Below the pieces are notes generated by a model. It made no database searches and was not told the origin of the DNA. It worked only from the letters and a program-made list of their open reading frames with translations. A DNA stretch of 23,773 nt from CAVPEW01 sp963703565 (lineage in GTDB: Bacteria; Actinomycetota; Acidimicrobiia; Acidimicrobiales; VFJN01): the NCBI GenBank assembly GCA_963703565.1, contig CAVPEW010000065.1, positions 1 to 23,773 on the forward strand. The letters are read 5' to 3'. Below are positions 13,801-21,602 of this stretch, piece after piece. How positions within the stretch are numbered: the first letter of the stretch is position 1; each line of letters begins with the position of its first letter. The translations under genes and the position numbers were made by a program.

Positions 13801-16730
13801 CGGGGGGGCGGGCCGCGCTCTCGGGGCCCGACGGGCGACCGGTGCCGGCGACCACCGGCGCGCAGGCTCTGCCGGCGTCGAGCTCGCGCACCTCGGTGCA
13901 GACCACGTCGCGCCTTGGCGGTGCCTCGTGGGTGGTGCTGGGCCAGAGCCGCAACGACGGCTGGGACCCGTCCATCCGTGGCGAGGGACGGCTGGGCCGA
14001 CCGGTGCTGGTCAACGGCTACGCGAACGGCGTGACCGTCGACGCCGCGGCAGGTACCGGCCTCGACTTCGACTGGGGACCGCAGCGGGCGGTGACCGCCT
14101 CGCTGTGGCTGGCCTTCGCCGGCCTGGTCGCGTGTGCAGCAGCCGTGGCCCGCGGCCGGCGTTGGGTCCCCGCGGCGGTCGCGCCCGAGCCCGCCCTGGG
14201 GCTCGGACCGGCGAGCGGCGGCCCGGCGCGGACCAGCTCGACGGCCGGGGTCAGCGGGCGCGTCGCCGTGGGGGCGGCGGCGCTGTCCGCCGTCGTGGCG
14301 GGGCTGGTCGTCGGTCCCTGGTGGGGGCTGGCCGCAGCGGTGGCGGCAGCGGTCGCGGCGGCCACGAGCCGGGCCCGGCTGGCGCTGGCAGCGGCCGGCT
14401 CGGGCCTGGTCGTGGCGGCGTTGGGCTGGGTCCTGGTGGCCCGCGCCGTCGAGCGCGACGAACAGGCCTACGCGTTCTTCACCTCCCTGGAGGGTCCGCA
14501 CCGGCTGGCCCTGCTCGGCCTGGTGCTCCTCGGCGTCGGCGCCCTCGCGACCGAGCGCGACGCGCTCGGCGCCGTCGGGGCCGACCCGGTGACGAGCCTG
14601 GGCCGCTGGTGGGCGCGCGCCCGCCGGAGCCGGCAGAGCGCACGCCGCTCGACGGCGGCTACCGGATCGGCGTCCCCCCGGGACCGCAGGCGGTTCGCGC
14701 TGGGATGTCTGACCGGGGGCCTCCCGGCGCTGGCGGCGTTCACCTGGCTGGCCGGTTCGGCCACCGGGGGGCTGTTCGGGCGGCGGGCACTGGGAGGGTT
14801 CTACGACGCCCAGGCCCACGCCCTGGCCGACGGGCACCTCGACGTGCCCCGGGCTGCGCTGGGCATCGAGGCGTTCACGGTCGGGGGCCGCTCCTACATG
14901 TACCAGGGTCCGTTCCCTGCCCTGGTGCGCCTGCCGGTCGCCGTTGTCACCGACCGCTTCGACGGACGCCTCACCGGAGCGTCGATGGTCCTGGCGTTCG
15001 CCGTGACGATCGTGTCCGTCTCGGCCCTGTCCTGGCAGGTGCGCGGACTGCTGCGACCCGGCGTCGCGGTCTCGCGCGGCGAGGCGGCGGCAGCTGGCGC
15101 GTTCGTGGCGGCGTGCACCGCGGGCTCGGCGCCGCTGTTCCTGGCCAGCCAGCTCTCGGTGTACCACGAGTCCGCCCTGTGGGGTGCGGCGCTGACGCTG
15201 GCCGCTCTGGCGGTGCTGACGCGCCACCTGCGCTCGCCCTCCCCGGCGGCGCTAGCGGCCGCGTCGGCGCTGAGCACCGCCGCGCTGTGGTCGCGGGCGT
15301 CGGTGGCGTTGGGCGCTGTCGCCGCGCTGGGCCTGCTGGGCCTGCGCGACCTGGTGCAGGCAGCCCGCGCGCGCCGGAGGCCAGGGCGAAGCGCCCGGCG
15401 CCGGGCCCTGGCGGCGCTCGCCGCTGCCGCCCTGCCGCTTGTGGCGTACGCCTCTCTCAACCAGGTCAAGTTCGACAGCCCGGTGTCGGTGCCCTGGAAC
15501 GCCCAGGACCTGAGCCGGGTGAGCTCGGCGCGCCGGGAGTTCCTCGACGCCAACGACGGCACGTTCTTCGGGTTGCGCTTCGTGCCCACCACCGCGCTGG
15601 CATACCTGCGCCCCGACGCCGTGTCGCTCCAGGAGCGGTTCCCCTGGGTTGGCTTCCGCACCGAGGGCATCGGTGAGCGCGACGGCGTGGGCGACGTGCT
15701 GCTCGACAAGGTCGACGCCACCGCGAGCGTCCCGGTCACCTTCCATGCCGTGGGTCTCGTGGCCCTGGTCGGCGCGTGGGTGGCGTGGCTCGGCGCGCGG
15801 CGGGGATCCTCGGCGGGCAGTGTGGCCATACCGCTCGCCGGGGCCCTGGTGGGGGCGGCGACGATCTTCGTGTTCGGCTTCGTCGCCCAGCGCTACCTGG
15901 TCGACGTCGTGCCGGTGGTGGTCGTGGCCGGTGCGGCCGGGATGGCGACCCTGGCGGGCTGGACCGGGCGCGCCCGACGGCGTCCGCGCCGGGCGGCGCT
16001 GACCGTGTTGGGGGTCTTGGCCGTGCTGGGCGCGTGGACCTCGTTCGGCCAGACCCTGTGGTACCAGCGGGTGTACGCCTCGCCGGGTGACGAGACCGGC
16101 GCGGCCGCGTTCTTCGAGACCCGCTCCCACTCGCCCGAGCTGCCCTTCGGCGGTGGCGACCGCCTCCGGCGCGGCGACCGGCCGCCCCCGCGGGGCCACG
16201 CCGGTGACGTGTTCGTGGCGGGCGACTGCGCCGGGCTCTACGTGTCCGACGGCGCCGGCCTCGACGAGCTCGTGCTGTCGAACTGGAAGCCGGTCGAGCG
16301 CTCCCCCGCCGTGGGCGTCCACGACCTGGACGTGAGCTTCGACCCTGCGGAGCCCGGAACCGTCGAGGCGTTGCTGGGCGCCCGGGCGGCTGGGCGCGCC
16401 CAAGACGTGGTGGTCGAGCGCCTGGCCGGCGGCCGCGCCCGCTTCGCGGTGATCGGCTCTGGCCTGGACGTGCACGGGCGCGAGGTGGATCTCGTCCCCG
16501 GCAAGCGCTACCACCTCGAGGTGGAGGCGGACCCCGGAACCGGCGTCGCCGAGGTGCGCCTCGACGGTGCGGTGATGGTGACCGGCGTCTACGCCGTCTC
16601 CGCCGTACCCACCCTGGGCCGGCCCGCTGCCGCCGAGGGCGCCGTCGCTCCGGCGGCTCGCTGGAGCGAGCGCCCCGCCGACATGTCGATCTGCCGGCGC
16701 CTCACCCGAGACGGTTCAACCGCGCGGTGA
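10842..16730 (+). CDS. Giant membrane protein: AftD-like arabinofuranosyltransferase fused to a second GT-C-like module
   Basis: One uninterrupted 1962-residue frame. Residues 1-1240 resemble AftD (DUF3367), the membrane alpha-(1->3)-arabinofuranosyltransferase that branches cell-wall arabinan. They include a first helix, ASDTRQAIYLDPGRFL with the conserved acid Asp38, many helices to about residue 430, a soluble region with a discoidin/CBM-like segment around 725-860 (ALDGDPATAWQVG), and closing helices at 1086-1240. A basic serine-rich linker (about 1241-1280) joins a second membrane module starting FALGCLTGGLPALAAFTW. It has FYDAQAHALADGHLDVPR (Asp1322) and MYQGPFPALVRLPV, features of GT-C/GT39-like enzymes, and ends in a soluble lectin-like tail from about residue 1790. 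Mycobacterial AftD is about 1400 residues, so the second module is the oddity. Its stop overlaps the convergent fusion gene by 15 bases. Donor specificity is inferred from the family. Confidence 0.85.
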   Translation: MATGARRTRATGVAVHAALAAVSYLPLLATGRGRVASDTRQAIYLDPGRFLADALSMWDPSRDLGTVTHQNIVLVWPMGVWFWAAERLGSPLWLAQRLWLGSILFVAGAGVLFLARTLGWGTVPGRTRVAPGPAVAALAYALSPYVVQYGTRTSVLLLPWAALPWLIGLTHRALTTRGWRHPALIALVVASMAVNATALALALLGPLCWTAWVVWGTREVPGRAAVSAAGRVLALGIPTSAWWLVALLVEGRYGMPLLDYTETIDQVASTSAATEVLRGLGYWVPYLREGGFPEVTGATFYLEHWPVLAAGSAVVAVALLAPVTARWRHVPYFAFLVVVGVLIGVGAYPPADPGPLGSVFHDMARSGGVGLVLRSTTRAAPLALLGIAVLAGALVDAVVRRAPRVGLVGAGALAAVVVVLAPSLGTGGDLVDPLYSRPEQLPRYWDEAIDAADAMAHGGRLLEIPGTRYAAYRWGNTYEPITAGRAGTPTAWREQIPYGGPGSADLLVSLDNRLQEGLLDPRALAPLARLMGASVLVVRNDLDVGRYGTVAPETVRAVVGRADGLGEPRGFGRVAGTVVELPAVEVVPVDDAPGMVFQAPLASTVLVDGAGEGIVDAAAAGVLDGTAPVVYAQSAADTPGLLDELVARRVPIVLTDSNRRAVERWRSVRDSRGVTLRADQDPLDESGRAGGEAPLGVLEARADWQSVAEPAGAAVSATRYGHPLVFEGAVRPAAALDGDPATAWQVGPFVGGTGDRLDVRLDEPLRADRLTLRVTDGPSRLSSVRLRLDDSETVTVRLDDSATVGDGQVVRFGERRLQRVQVELGPTSTPPGADPAPVGVAELGLRDAGGNPVITDEIVRLPVALVRGLGEASLDQPLSVVLSRRRGDPSDPGRFEEEPTLVRRFELPTGRTFTLTGRASGPDPGPACRSDLLGVDGVAVPVSLRPSTAGGFDVTECGPLRLGPGTHLVRTARGGADLDQVVLSSSPGGRAALSGPDGRPVPATTGAQALPASSSRTSVQTTSRLGGASWVVLGQSRNDGWDPSIRGEGRLGRPVLVNGYANGVTVDAAAGTGLDFDWGPQRAVTASLWLAFAGLVACAAAVARGRRWVPAAVAPEPALGLGPASGGPARTSSTAGVSGRVAVGAAALSAVVAGLVVGPWWGLAAAVAAAVAAATSRARLALAAAGSGLVVAALGWVLVARAVERDEQAYAFFTSLEGPHRLALLGLVLLGVGALATERDALGAVGADPVTSLGRWWARARRSRQSARRSTAATGSASPRDRRRFALGCLTGGLPALAAFTWLAGSATGGLFGRRALGGFYDAQAHALADGHLDVPRAALGIEAFTVGGRSYMYQGPFPALVRLPVAVVTDRFDGRLTGASMVLAFAVTIVSVSALSWQVRGLLRPGVAVSRGEAAAAGAFVAACTAGSAPLFLASQLSVYHESALWGAALTLAALAVLTRHLRSPSPAALAAASALSTAALWSRASVALGAVAALGLLGLRDLVQAARARRRPGRSARRRALAALAAAALPLVAYASLNQVKFDSPVSVPWNAQDLSRVSSARREFLDANDGTFFGLRFVPTTALAYLRPDAVSLQERFPWVGFRTEGIGERDGVGDVLLDKVDATASVPVTFHAVGLVALVGAWVAWLGARRGSSAGSVAIPLAGALVGAATIFVFGFVAQRYLVDVVPVVVVAGAAGMATLAGWTGRARRRPRRAALTVLGVLAVLGAWTSFGQTLWYQRVYASPGDETGAAAFFETRSHSPELPFGGGDRLRRGDRPPPRGHAGDVFVAGDCAGLYVSDGAGLDELVLSNWKPVERSPAVGVHDLDVSFDPAEPGTVEALLGARAAGRAQDVVVERLAGGRARFAVIGSGLDVHGREVDLVPGKRYHLEVEADPGTGVAEVRLDGAVMVTGVYAVSAVPTLGRPAAAEGAVAPAARWSERPADMSICRRLTRDGSTAR
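13200..13259 (+). repeat. Two 30-base tandem repeats inside the CBM-like region
   Basis: The 14-base unit start CGACTCGACGACTC occurs at 13200 and again at 13230, giving the protein repeats RLDDSETVTV and RLDDSATVGD. The copies keep the reading frame and lie in a predicted beta-sandwich segment of the giant glycosyltransferase. Confidence 0.7.
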
Positions 16731-18172
16731 GGGCTCCAGCTCGAAGAGGAACTGGAAGGCGAACAGGTCCGGGCGGGCGCGTACGCCCACCCGGTCCATG
16801 GCGGCGAGCGCCGTGGCCATCCGCGACGGCCGGGGCGCGCCGCTGGAGCGCTGCGAGAGGACCTGGACGGGCAGGCCCACCGGCTCGCTGCGTGTGACCA
16901 CCAGGCCCGCCTCGTCGAAGGTGGCCAGGGCGCTGTGCCGCGTGAAGAAACGGAGATGGCCCCGGTCCAGGATGCCCCGGCGGTCGTAGTCGAACCGCCC
17001 GGCCGCCACACGGGCCCGTGGGTACCAGTTGGCGAAGTTGGGGGTGCTGACGAGCAGGCGACCGCCTGGGCGGAGGCGCCGGGCGGCGTCGACCAGGACG
17101 CGCTCGGGGCGGCGGAGGAAGCCCACCAGGTCGGCGGCCAGCACCACGTCGAACGCCTCGCCTACCTCGGCGGGCAGGCCCTCGTCGAGGTCGGCCTCCA
17201 CGAAGTCGGTCACCCTGGCTGCGACGCCGTCGCGCTTGACGGCGTCGACGCCGGTGACAGCGTGGCCCTGGGCCCGCAACCGGGCGGCCAGCTCCCCGTC
17301 GCCGCAACCCAGGTCGAGCACGCGCTGGGGCGGTCGCCGGGCGAACCAGTCCACGACGCGAGCAGCGACTCCCTCCAGCTCGGTCCCCGCAGAGCTCGAT
17401 CCGGGCTCGTCGAGAGGCGAGTTGAAGGCGAGCTCGCCTCGGCCCAGCCCCATCTTCTCGAGTCGGTAGCGCACGACGTCCACGGCGCACTGCCGGGCGT
17501 AGCGCAGACCGTTCACGTAGCTGATCTCGTCGCCGTAGAAGGTGGGGATGGGCAGCTCGACGATGCGCTTGCGGGCCTCGTGCAGTGCCAGGATGATCTG
17601 GGTGTCGAAGTTGTAGTCGGGGCTCAGGCGCTCGAAGGGAAGCTCCGCCAGGGTCGCCACGCTGTAGGCCCGGTAGCCCGAGTGCCACTCCGAGAGGTGC
17701 TCGCCGACCACCAGGTTCTGGGCCCTGGTCAGGATCGTGTTGCCCACGACCTTGTACAGGGGCATCCCGCCCCGCCGCGCCTCTGCGCCGACATCATCCG
17801 CGAGCCGAACACGGCGTCGGCCTCTCCGCGCTCGAGCGGCGCCACCATCTGCGGCAGCAGCTCGGGTGCGTACTGGCCGTCGGCGTGCAGGAGCACGACG
17901 ATGTCGAAGCCGCGCTCGATGGCCCATCGGTAGCCGGCCTGTTGGTTGCCTCCGTAGCCCAGGTTGCGCTCGTGGCGCACCACCGTGAGCGGGAGGTCCC
18001 CCACCGCGTGCTGGTAGCCGATGCCCACCAGGTAGGTGGAGTCCTCGCTGTGGTTGTCGCCGATGAAGACGCCGTCGATCCGGGCGCGGAACGCGGCGGG
18101 CACCCGATCGAGCACCCTGGCCAACGTGGATGCCGCGTTGTAGGCGACGACCACCACGCCGATGCCTGGCAC
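16716..18172 (-). CDS. GT2 glycosyltransferase-methyltransferase fusion, frameshifted near 17785
   Basis: A two-domain protein of about 485 residues resembling the bifunctional glycosyltransferase/class I SAM-dependent methyltransferases of actinobacteria. GTG 18172 starts a GT2 domain with GIGVVVVAYNAASTL, FIGDNHSEDST, HERNLGYGGNQQAGYRWAI, metal-site region VVLLHADGQYAPEL and FGSRMM. At about 17780-17790 the frame must gain one base to continue as EARRGGMPLYKVVGNTILT, then EWHSGYRAYSV and DYNFDTQIILALHEA, all typical of DPM1-like GT2 proteins. The C-terminal half is a methyltransferase with VLDLGCGDGELAARL as SAM-binding motif I, FDVVLAADLVGFLRRPE and LRPGGRLLVSTPNFANW. It converges on the giant glycosyltransferase gene with a 15-base overlap. 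The sugar transferred and the methyl acceptor are unknown; the fusion suggests transfer and methylation of the same glycan. Confidence 0.83.
17778..17791 (-). other. Frameshift site in the GT2-methyltransferase gene
   Basis: Codons from GTG 18172 read to FGSRMMSA and then lose family resemblance; a frame offset by one base gives EARRGGMPLYK directly after it. One base appears to be missing in the GC-rich stretch. Both halves are otherwise intact. Confidence 0.78.
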
Positions 18173-18180
18173 GGGCGGCC

Positions 18181-18186
18181 ACGCTA
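18181..18186 (-). promoter_or_regulatory. Candidate -10 box of the GT2-methyltransferase gene
   Basis: TAGCGT on the minus strand is followed by 8 bases and then GTG 18172. The geometry suggests a leaderless transcript and supports this start. Confidence 0.5.
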
Positions 18187-18230
18187 CCAGCCGCGACCGG
18201 GCCGTCCCGGGGCCTAGCGCAAGGCCTCGT

Positions 18231-18236
18231 TAGGGT
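18231..18236 (+). promoter_or_regulatory. Candidate -10 box of the GT39-like gene
   Basis: TAGGGT is followed by 6 bases and GTG 18243. It is divergent to the box at 18181-18186, so the 70-base gap carries two back-to-back promoters. There is no ribosome binding site. Confidence 0.5.
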
Positions 18237-18242
18237 CGCGCC

Positions 18243-19583
18243 GTGCGCCTCCCACGGAGTTGGCCGGGCCGCCTGGCGCTCGTGGTGCTCGCCGGCGCGG
18301 CCCTGCGGCTCGCGTTCGTCGTGGGGGTCACGCGCCACGACGACCGCGTGTACGACGCCCTGTGGTACGAGCTGCAGGCTCGCGCTGTCGTGGACGGCCA
18401 CTTCTTCGACGACCCGTACCTGCTCTTCGAGGAACCCCCGGTCGTGGAGCCGAACGCGGACCACCCCCCGCTCACGGTCGTGGTCCTCGCTCCGGCGGCC
18501 CTGCTCGGCCCGCACGACTGGGCCGAGATGGGAATGAGGCTGACCATGGTCCTCATCGGGTCGGGCACCGTGGCCGGCGCGGGCCTGCTCGCCCGGCGCC
18601 TGGCCGGGCCCGCCGCGGGGCTGCTGGCAGCGGGGCTGGCGGCCGTGGACCCCAACCTGTGGATGAACGACGGCCTGATCATGTCGGAGTCGCTCGCGAC
18701 CCTGCTGACCCTGGTCGCGGTGGCCGGTGCCTACCGGGCGGCAGGCGGCGACCACCGGCCGCGCGTCGCCGTCGCCCTCGGGGTGACGGTGGGCCTGTGC
18801 GCGCTGACACGTGCGGAGCTGGCGCTGCTCGGCCCGCTGCTGGTCGCTCCTGCCGTGCTCGCCGGCCACGGGGCGTCGCGCTGGCGCAGGCTCGTGCTGG
18901 CGGGCACCGCGTGCGTGGCGGTGCTCGCCCCCTGGGTGGCGTTCAACACCGCCCGATTCGAGCGGCCCACCACCGTGTCGACGACCCTCGGGCTCGCCCT
19001 GCGCGCGGGCAACTGCCCCAGCACCTTCTCAGGCGAGCTGATCGGCTGGGCGGACGTGTTCCCACCCTGCACCGAGGCCCGAGGCCCGAGGGATCCCTCC
19101 CAGTGGGACGCCGACCTGCGCGACGACGCGCTGGCCTACATCGGCGACCACCCGGGCCAGCTGCCGGCGGTGGTGGCCGCCCGGGTGGGGCGCACGTGGG
19201 GGCTGTACCGACCCGGCCAGACCAACGCCCTGACCAAAAGAGAGGGGCGGCCCGAGTGGGCGAGCTGGCTGGGCACGGTGTGGACCTGGCTGGCCCTGCC
19301 CGTTGCCGCCTACGGCGTGGTGCTGGCGGGTCGCCTGCGCGTCCGGCGCTGGCCCCTGCTGGTCCCGCTGGCCGCGACGACCGCGGTGGCCGCAGCGCTG
19401 AGCGGGCTCGCCCGCTACCGCGCTCCCGGCGAACCGGCGATGTTGGTGCTCGTCGCCATCGGCGTGGTCGCTCTCGCCGGCCGCGCCCGCGGCCGACCGC
19501 GCCACGGCGGCGGCGGGGACGACCACAACGGCGACAGCGACGACGGCGACCTCGGCCCCCGCCCGTTGCACGCGGCGCTATAG
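18243..19583 (+). CDS. GT39-like (PMT/GT-C family) membrane glycosyltransferase
   Basis: A 446-residue multi-pass protein of the GT-C/GT39 type, which uses polyprenyl-phosphate sugars outside the cytoplasmic membrane. After the first helix (LALVVLAGAALRLAFVVGV) comes the acidic loop RHDDRVYDALWYELQARAV, with Asp33/34 and Asp38 as candidate catalytic acids, then a second loop with ADHPPLTVVVLAP and a run of Ala/Leu/Val-rich helices. NDGLIMSESLATLL and LTRAELALLGPLLV are also typical. A soluble loop around residues 255-330 contains two cysteines (NCPSTF, FPPCTEA) that could form a disulfide outside the cell. The tail is a polar Gly/Asp-rich stretch. GTG 18243 is favoured by the TAGGGT box just upstream. 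The lipid donor could be supplied by the polyprenol-phosphate synthase-like GT2 at 1380-2099; that link is inference. Confidence 0.82.
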   Translation: MRLPRSWPGRLALVVLAGAALRLAFVVGVTRHDDRVYDALWYELQARAVVDGHFFDDPYLLFEEPPVVEPNADHPPLTVVVLAPAALLGPHDWAEMGMRLTMVLIGSGTVAGAGLLARRLAGPAAGLLAAGLAAVDPNLWMNDGLIMSESLATLLTLVAVAGAYRAAGGDHRPRVAVALGVTVGLCALTRAELALLGPLLVAPAVLAGHGASRWRRLVLAGTACVAVLAPWVAFNTARFERPTTVSTTLGLALRAGNCPSTFSGELIGWADVFPPCTEARGPRDPSQWDADLRDDALAYIGDHPGQLPAVVAARVGRTWGLYRPGQTNALTKREGRPEWASWLGTVWTWLALPVAAYGVVLAGRLRVRRWPLLVPLAATTAVAAALSGLARYRAPGEPAMLVLVAIGVVALAGRARGRPRHGGGGDDHNGDSDDGDLGPRPLHAAL

Positions 19584-19586
19584 GGT
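19581..19586 (+). promoter_or_regulatory. Candidate -10 box of the hydrolase-phosphatase operon
   Basis: TAGGGT, preceded by TA to read TATAGGGT, stands 8 bases before GTG 19595 and overlaps the last codon region of the GT39-like gene. It is the same hexamer as at 18231. Confidence 0.5.
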
Positions 19587-19594
19587 CCCGGGCC

Positions 19595-20269
19595 GTGCCC
19601 GCTCCCGTCGTGTTGGTCCACGGCTTCGCCACCGACTGCGCCCGCACCTGGGGCGACAACGGCTGGCTCGACCTTCTCGCCGACTCCGGTCGCTCCACGG
19701 TGCCCATCGACCTGCTGGGCCACGGCACCGCCGAACGGCCCCACGACCCCGCCGCCTACGCAGACCTGGAGGACTGGACGGCGGCTCGCCTGCCGGACGG
19801 GCCCGTCGACGCCGTCGGGTTCTCGATGGGCGCCCGGGTTCTGCTGACGATCGCGTGCCGGACCCCGGAGCGCTTCGGCCGTCTGGCCCTGCTGGGCATC
19901 GGCGCCGGCGTGCTCGAGCATCGGGACGCCGGCGTGATCGCCGACGCCGTCGAGGGACGCGCCGACCCCGCCGACCCCATGGCCCAGTACTTCGCCGGCC
20001 TCGCGGCCCACCCCGGCTCGGACCCGCAGGCGCTCTCGGCCTTCATCCGGGCCCCCCGACCGGACCTGACCCCCGACGTGCTCGCCGGGGCCACCCTGCC
20101 GGTGCTGGTGGTGCTCGGTGACCGCGACTTCACCTGGCCGCCCGAACCCCTCGTGGACGCGCTGCCCGACGCCCGGCTGGTCGTTCTGCGCGGAGTCGAC
20201 CACTTCGCGACCCCGAAGGACTTCGGTGCCATCGACGCCGTGCTCGACTTCCTCGGCGGCGACCCGTGA
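19595..20269 (+). CDS. Alpha/beta hydrolase
   Basis: A 224-residue alpha/beta hydrolase. PVVLVHGFATD at the start gives the oxyanion loop, VGFSMGAR holds nucleophile Ser77, LGDRDFTWPP holds the acid (probably Asp178) and RGVDHFATP the catalytic His203, so the triad is complete. The cap between residues about 105 and 160 is short. There is no signal peptide, so it acts in the cytoplasm. GTG 19595 has a TAGGGT box 8 bases upstream and no in-frame alternative that fits the first strand better. The next gene's GTG overlaps its stop as GTGA, so it is the first gene of a three-gene unit with two phosphatases. Substrate is unknown. Confidence 0.85.
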   Translation: MPAPVVLVHGFATDCARTWGDNGWLDLLADSGRSTVPIDLLGHGTAERPHDPAAYADLEDWTAARLPDGPVDAVGFSMGARVLLTIACRTPERFGRLALLGIGAGVLEHRDAGVIADAVEGRADPADPMAQYFAGLAAHPGSDPQALSAFIRAPRPDLTPDVLAGATLPVLVVLGDRDFTWPPEPLVDALPDARLVVLRGVDHFATPKDFGAIDAVLDFLGGDP

Positions 20270-20940
20270 GCGGCGAACCCGTACCCCAGCCGGGGCTGTT
20301 CGCCGCCGAGGCGTTCCCGACCGAGGTGCTGCTGGTGCGCCACGGCCGCTCGGCCGACGTGGTGCCCGGCTCCCCCGAGAGCGTCGACCCGCCCCTTCAC
20401 GACATCGGGGTGCTCCAGGCCGGCGCGCTGGCCCGGCGCCTGGCTCTCAAGCCGCTCGACGCCATCTACTCCTCGCACCTGCGCCGGGCCGTCCAGACCG
20501 CCGAGGCACTGCACGAGGGTCGCGACCTGCCCCGCCGCGAGCGCGGCGACCTGCGCGAGGTCGACCTGGGCGACTGGGAGGGCGGCGAGTTCCGCCGGCG
20601 CTCGGCAGCAGCGGATCCCGAGTGGCTGGCCTTCGCCGACGCCGGACGCTGGGAGCTGATACCCGGCGCCGAGCGCGACGTCGACCTGCGGGCGAGGGTG
20701 ACGGGCGCCGTGAACGAGATCGCCGCGACCCACGCGGGGGGCAGCGTGGCGGTGGTCTGCCACGGCGGGGTCATCAACGCGGTGCTGGCGGACCTGCTCG
20801 GGCTCGCCCGCTCCACGTTCACCGTCATCGAGAACACCAGCATCACCGTCTTGCGCTACCGCGCCGACGGGCGCGCAGTGGTGCTCACCCTCAACGACAC
20901 CCACCACCTGTACGACCCTGTGCTGGGACTCGAGGGCTGA
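20266..20940 (+). CDS. Histidine phosphatase family protein
   Basis: A 224-residue phosphoglycerate-mutase-like phosphatase. The phosphohistidine motif is LLVRHGRS with His26; SSHLRRAVQTAEAL supplies the second arginine block; Glu98 in LREVDLGDWEGG is the likely proton donor; and VVCHGGVINAVL gives the second histidine, His166. About 20 residues precede the catalytic domain. It overlaps the hydrolase by four bases (GTGA) and is followed one base later by the HAD gene. The family includes phosphatases for phosphosugars, cobalamin intermediates and nucleotides; nothing here singles out one substrate. Translational coupling and the neighbouring HAD phosphatase suggest metabolite dephosphorylation. 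Confidence 0.88.
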   Translation: MSGEPVPQPGLFAAEAFPTEVLLVRHGRSADVVPGSPESVDPPLHDIGVLQAGALARRLALKPLDAIYSSHLRRAVQTAEALHEGRDLPRRERGDLREVDLGDWEGGEFRRRSAAADPEWLAFADAGRWELIPGAERDVDLRARVTGAVNEIAATHAGGSVAVVCHGGVINAVLADLLGLARSTFTVIENTSITVLRYRADGRAVVLTLNDTHHLYDPVLGLEG

Positions 20941-20941
20941 C

Positions 20942-21598
20942 GTGGGCCGGGACGGGTTCATCCTCGGGGTGGACCTCGACGGCGTCTGCGGCGACTACAC
21001 CAGCGCCTTCCGCGAAGTCGTGGCCGCCGAGACCGGCGTCGAGCCCGAAGCACTGGGCGATGCCAGGTCGTGGTCGTTCGCCGAGTGGGGGATCGGCCCC
21101 GACGACTTCGACCGGCTGCATCGCGCCGCCGTGCTCGAGCACCGCATGTTCCGGTCGATGCCGGTCATGGCAGGCGTGGCCGACGCCCTGTGGCGACTGT
21201 CCGACAGCGGCGTGTGGATCCGCATCATCACCCATCGTCTGTGCGTGAACTGGGGCCACGCGGTCGCGGTGGCCGACACCGTCGCCTGGCTCGACGACGC
21301 CTCCATCCCCTACCGCGACCTTTGCTTCCTGGGCGCCAAGCCCGAGGTCGAGGCCGACTGCTACGTCGACGACGCCGCCCACAACGTCGAGGCGCTGCGC
21401 GCCGCTGGCAACCACGTCATCGTGTTCGACGCCCCGTACAACCGTGAGGTGGCCGGGCCGCGCGCCCGTGACTGGGACGAGGTCGAGCGCCTCGTCGCGG
21501 ACGCGGTCGCGGCGTCGGGGCTGCCCCTGCAGGCTCCGCTGCCCGGCCTCGACCCGGGCAGCGGCCGCCTCGCCCACCGGGTTCGCCCGGCTCGCTAG
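20942..21598 (+). CDS. HAD-superfamily 5'-nucleotidase-like phosphatase (NT5C type)
   Basis: A 218-residue HAD phosphatase similar to the NT5C 5'(3')-deoxyribonucleotidase group. The nucleophile motif is LGVDLDGVCGD with Asp11 and Asp13; motif II is IRIITHR with Thr97; motif III has Lys133 in FLGAKPEVEA and the acids Asp143/Asp144 in YVDDAAHNVEAL. The alpha-helical cap lies between residues about 20 and 80 (SFAEWGIGPDDFDRLHRAAV). All catalytic positions are conserved. The C-terminal 25 residues are proline/glycine-rich and probably disordered. GTG 20942 starts one base after the previous stop, so it belongs to the same operon. A nucleotide substrate is the family expectation, not something the sequence proves. 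Confidence 0.82.
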   Translation: MGRDGFILGVDLDGVCGDYTSAFREVVAAETGVEPEALGDARSWSFAEWGIGPDDFDRLHRAAVLEHRMFRSMPVMAGVADALWRLSDSGVWIRIITHRLCVNWGHAVAVADTVAWLDDASIPYRDLCFLGAKPEVEADCYVDDAAHNVEALRAAGNHVIVFDAPYNREVAGPRARDWDEVERLVADAVAASGLPLQAPLPGLDPGSGRLAHRVRPAR

Positions 21599-21602
21599 CA
21601 GA

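Noticed and set aside
11109..15227. A 1372-codon open frame antisense to the giant glycosyltransferase
   Set aside because: Its product is low-complexity Arg/Gly/Gln/His-rich with no domain, and such long shadow frames are expected opposite real genes in DNA this rich in GC.
10823..15676. A 1617-codon open frame on the same strand in another phase of the giant gene
   Set aside because: The product is an Arg/Gly/Ala/Pro string with no hydrophobic segments or motifs, whereas the chosen frame has membrane helices and family blocks throughout.
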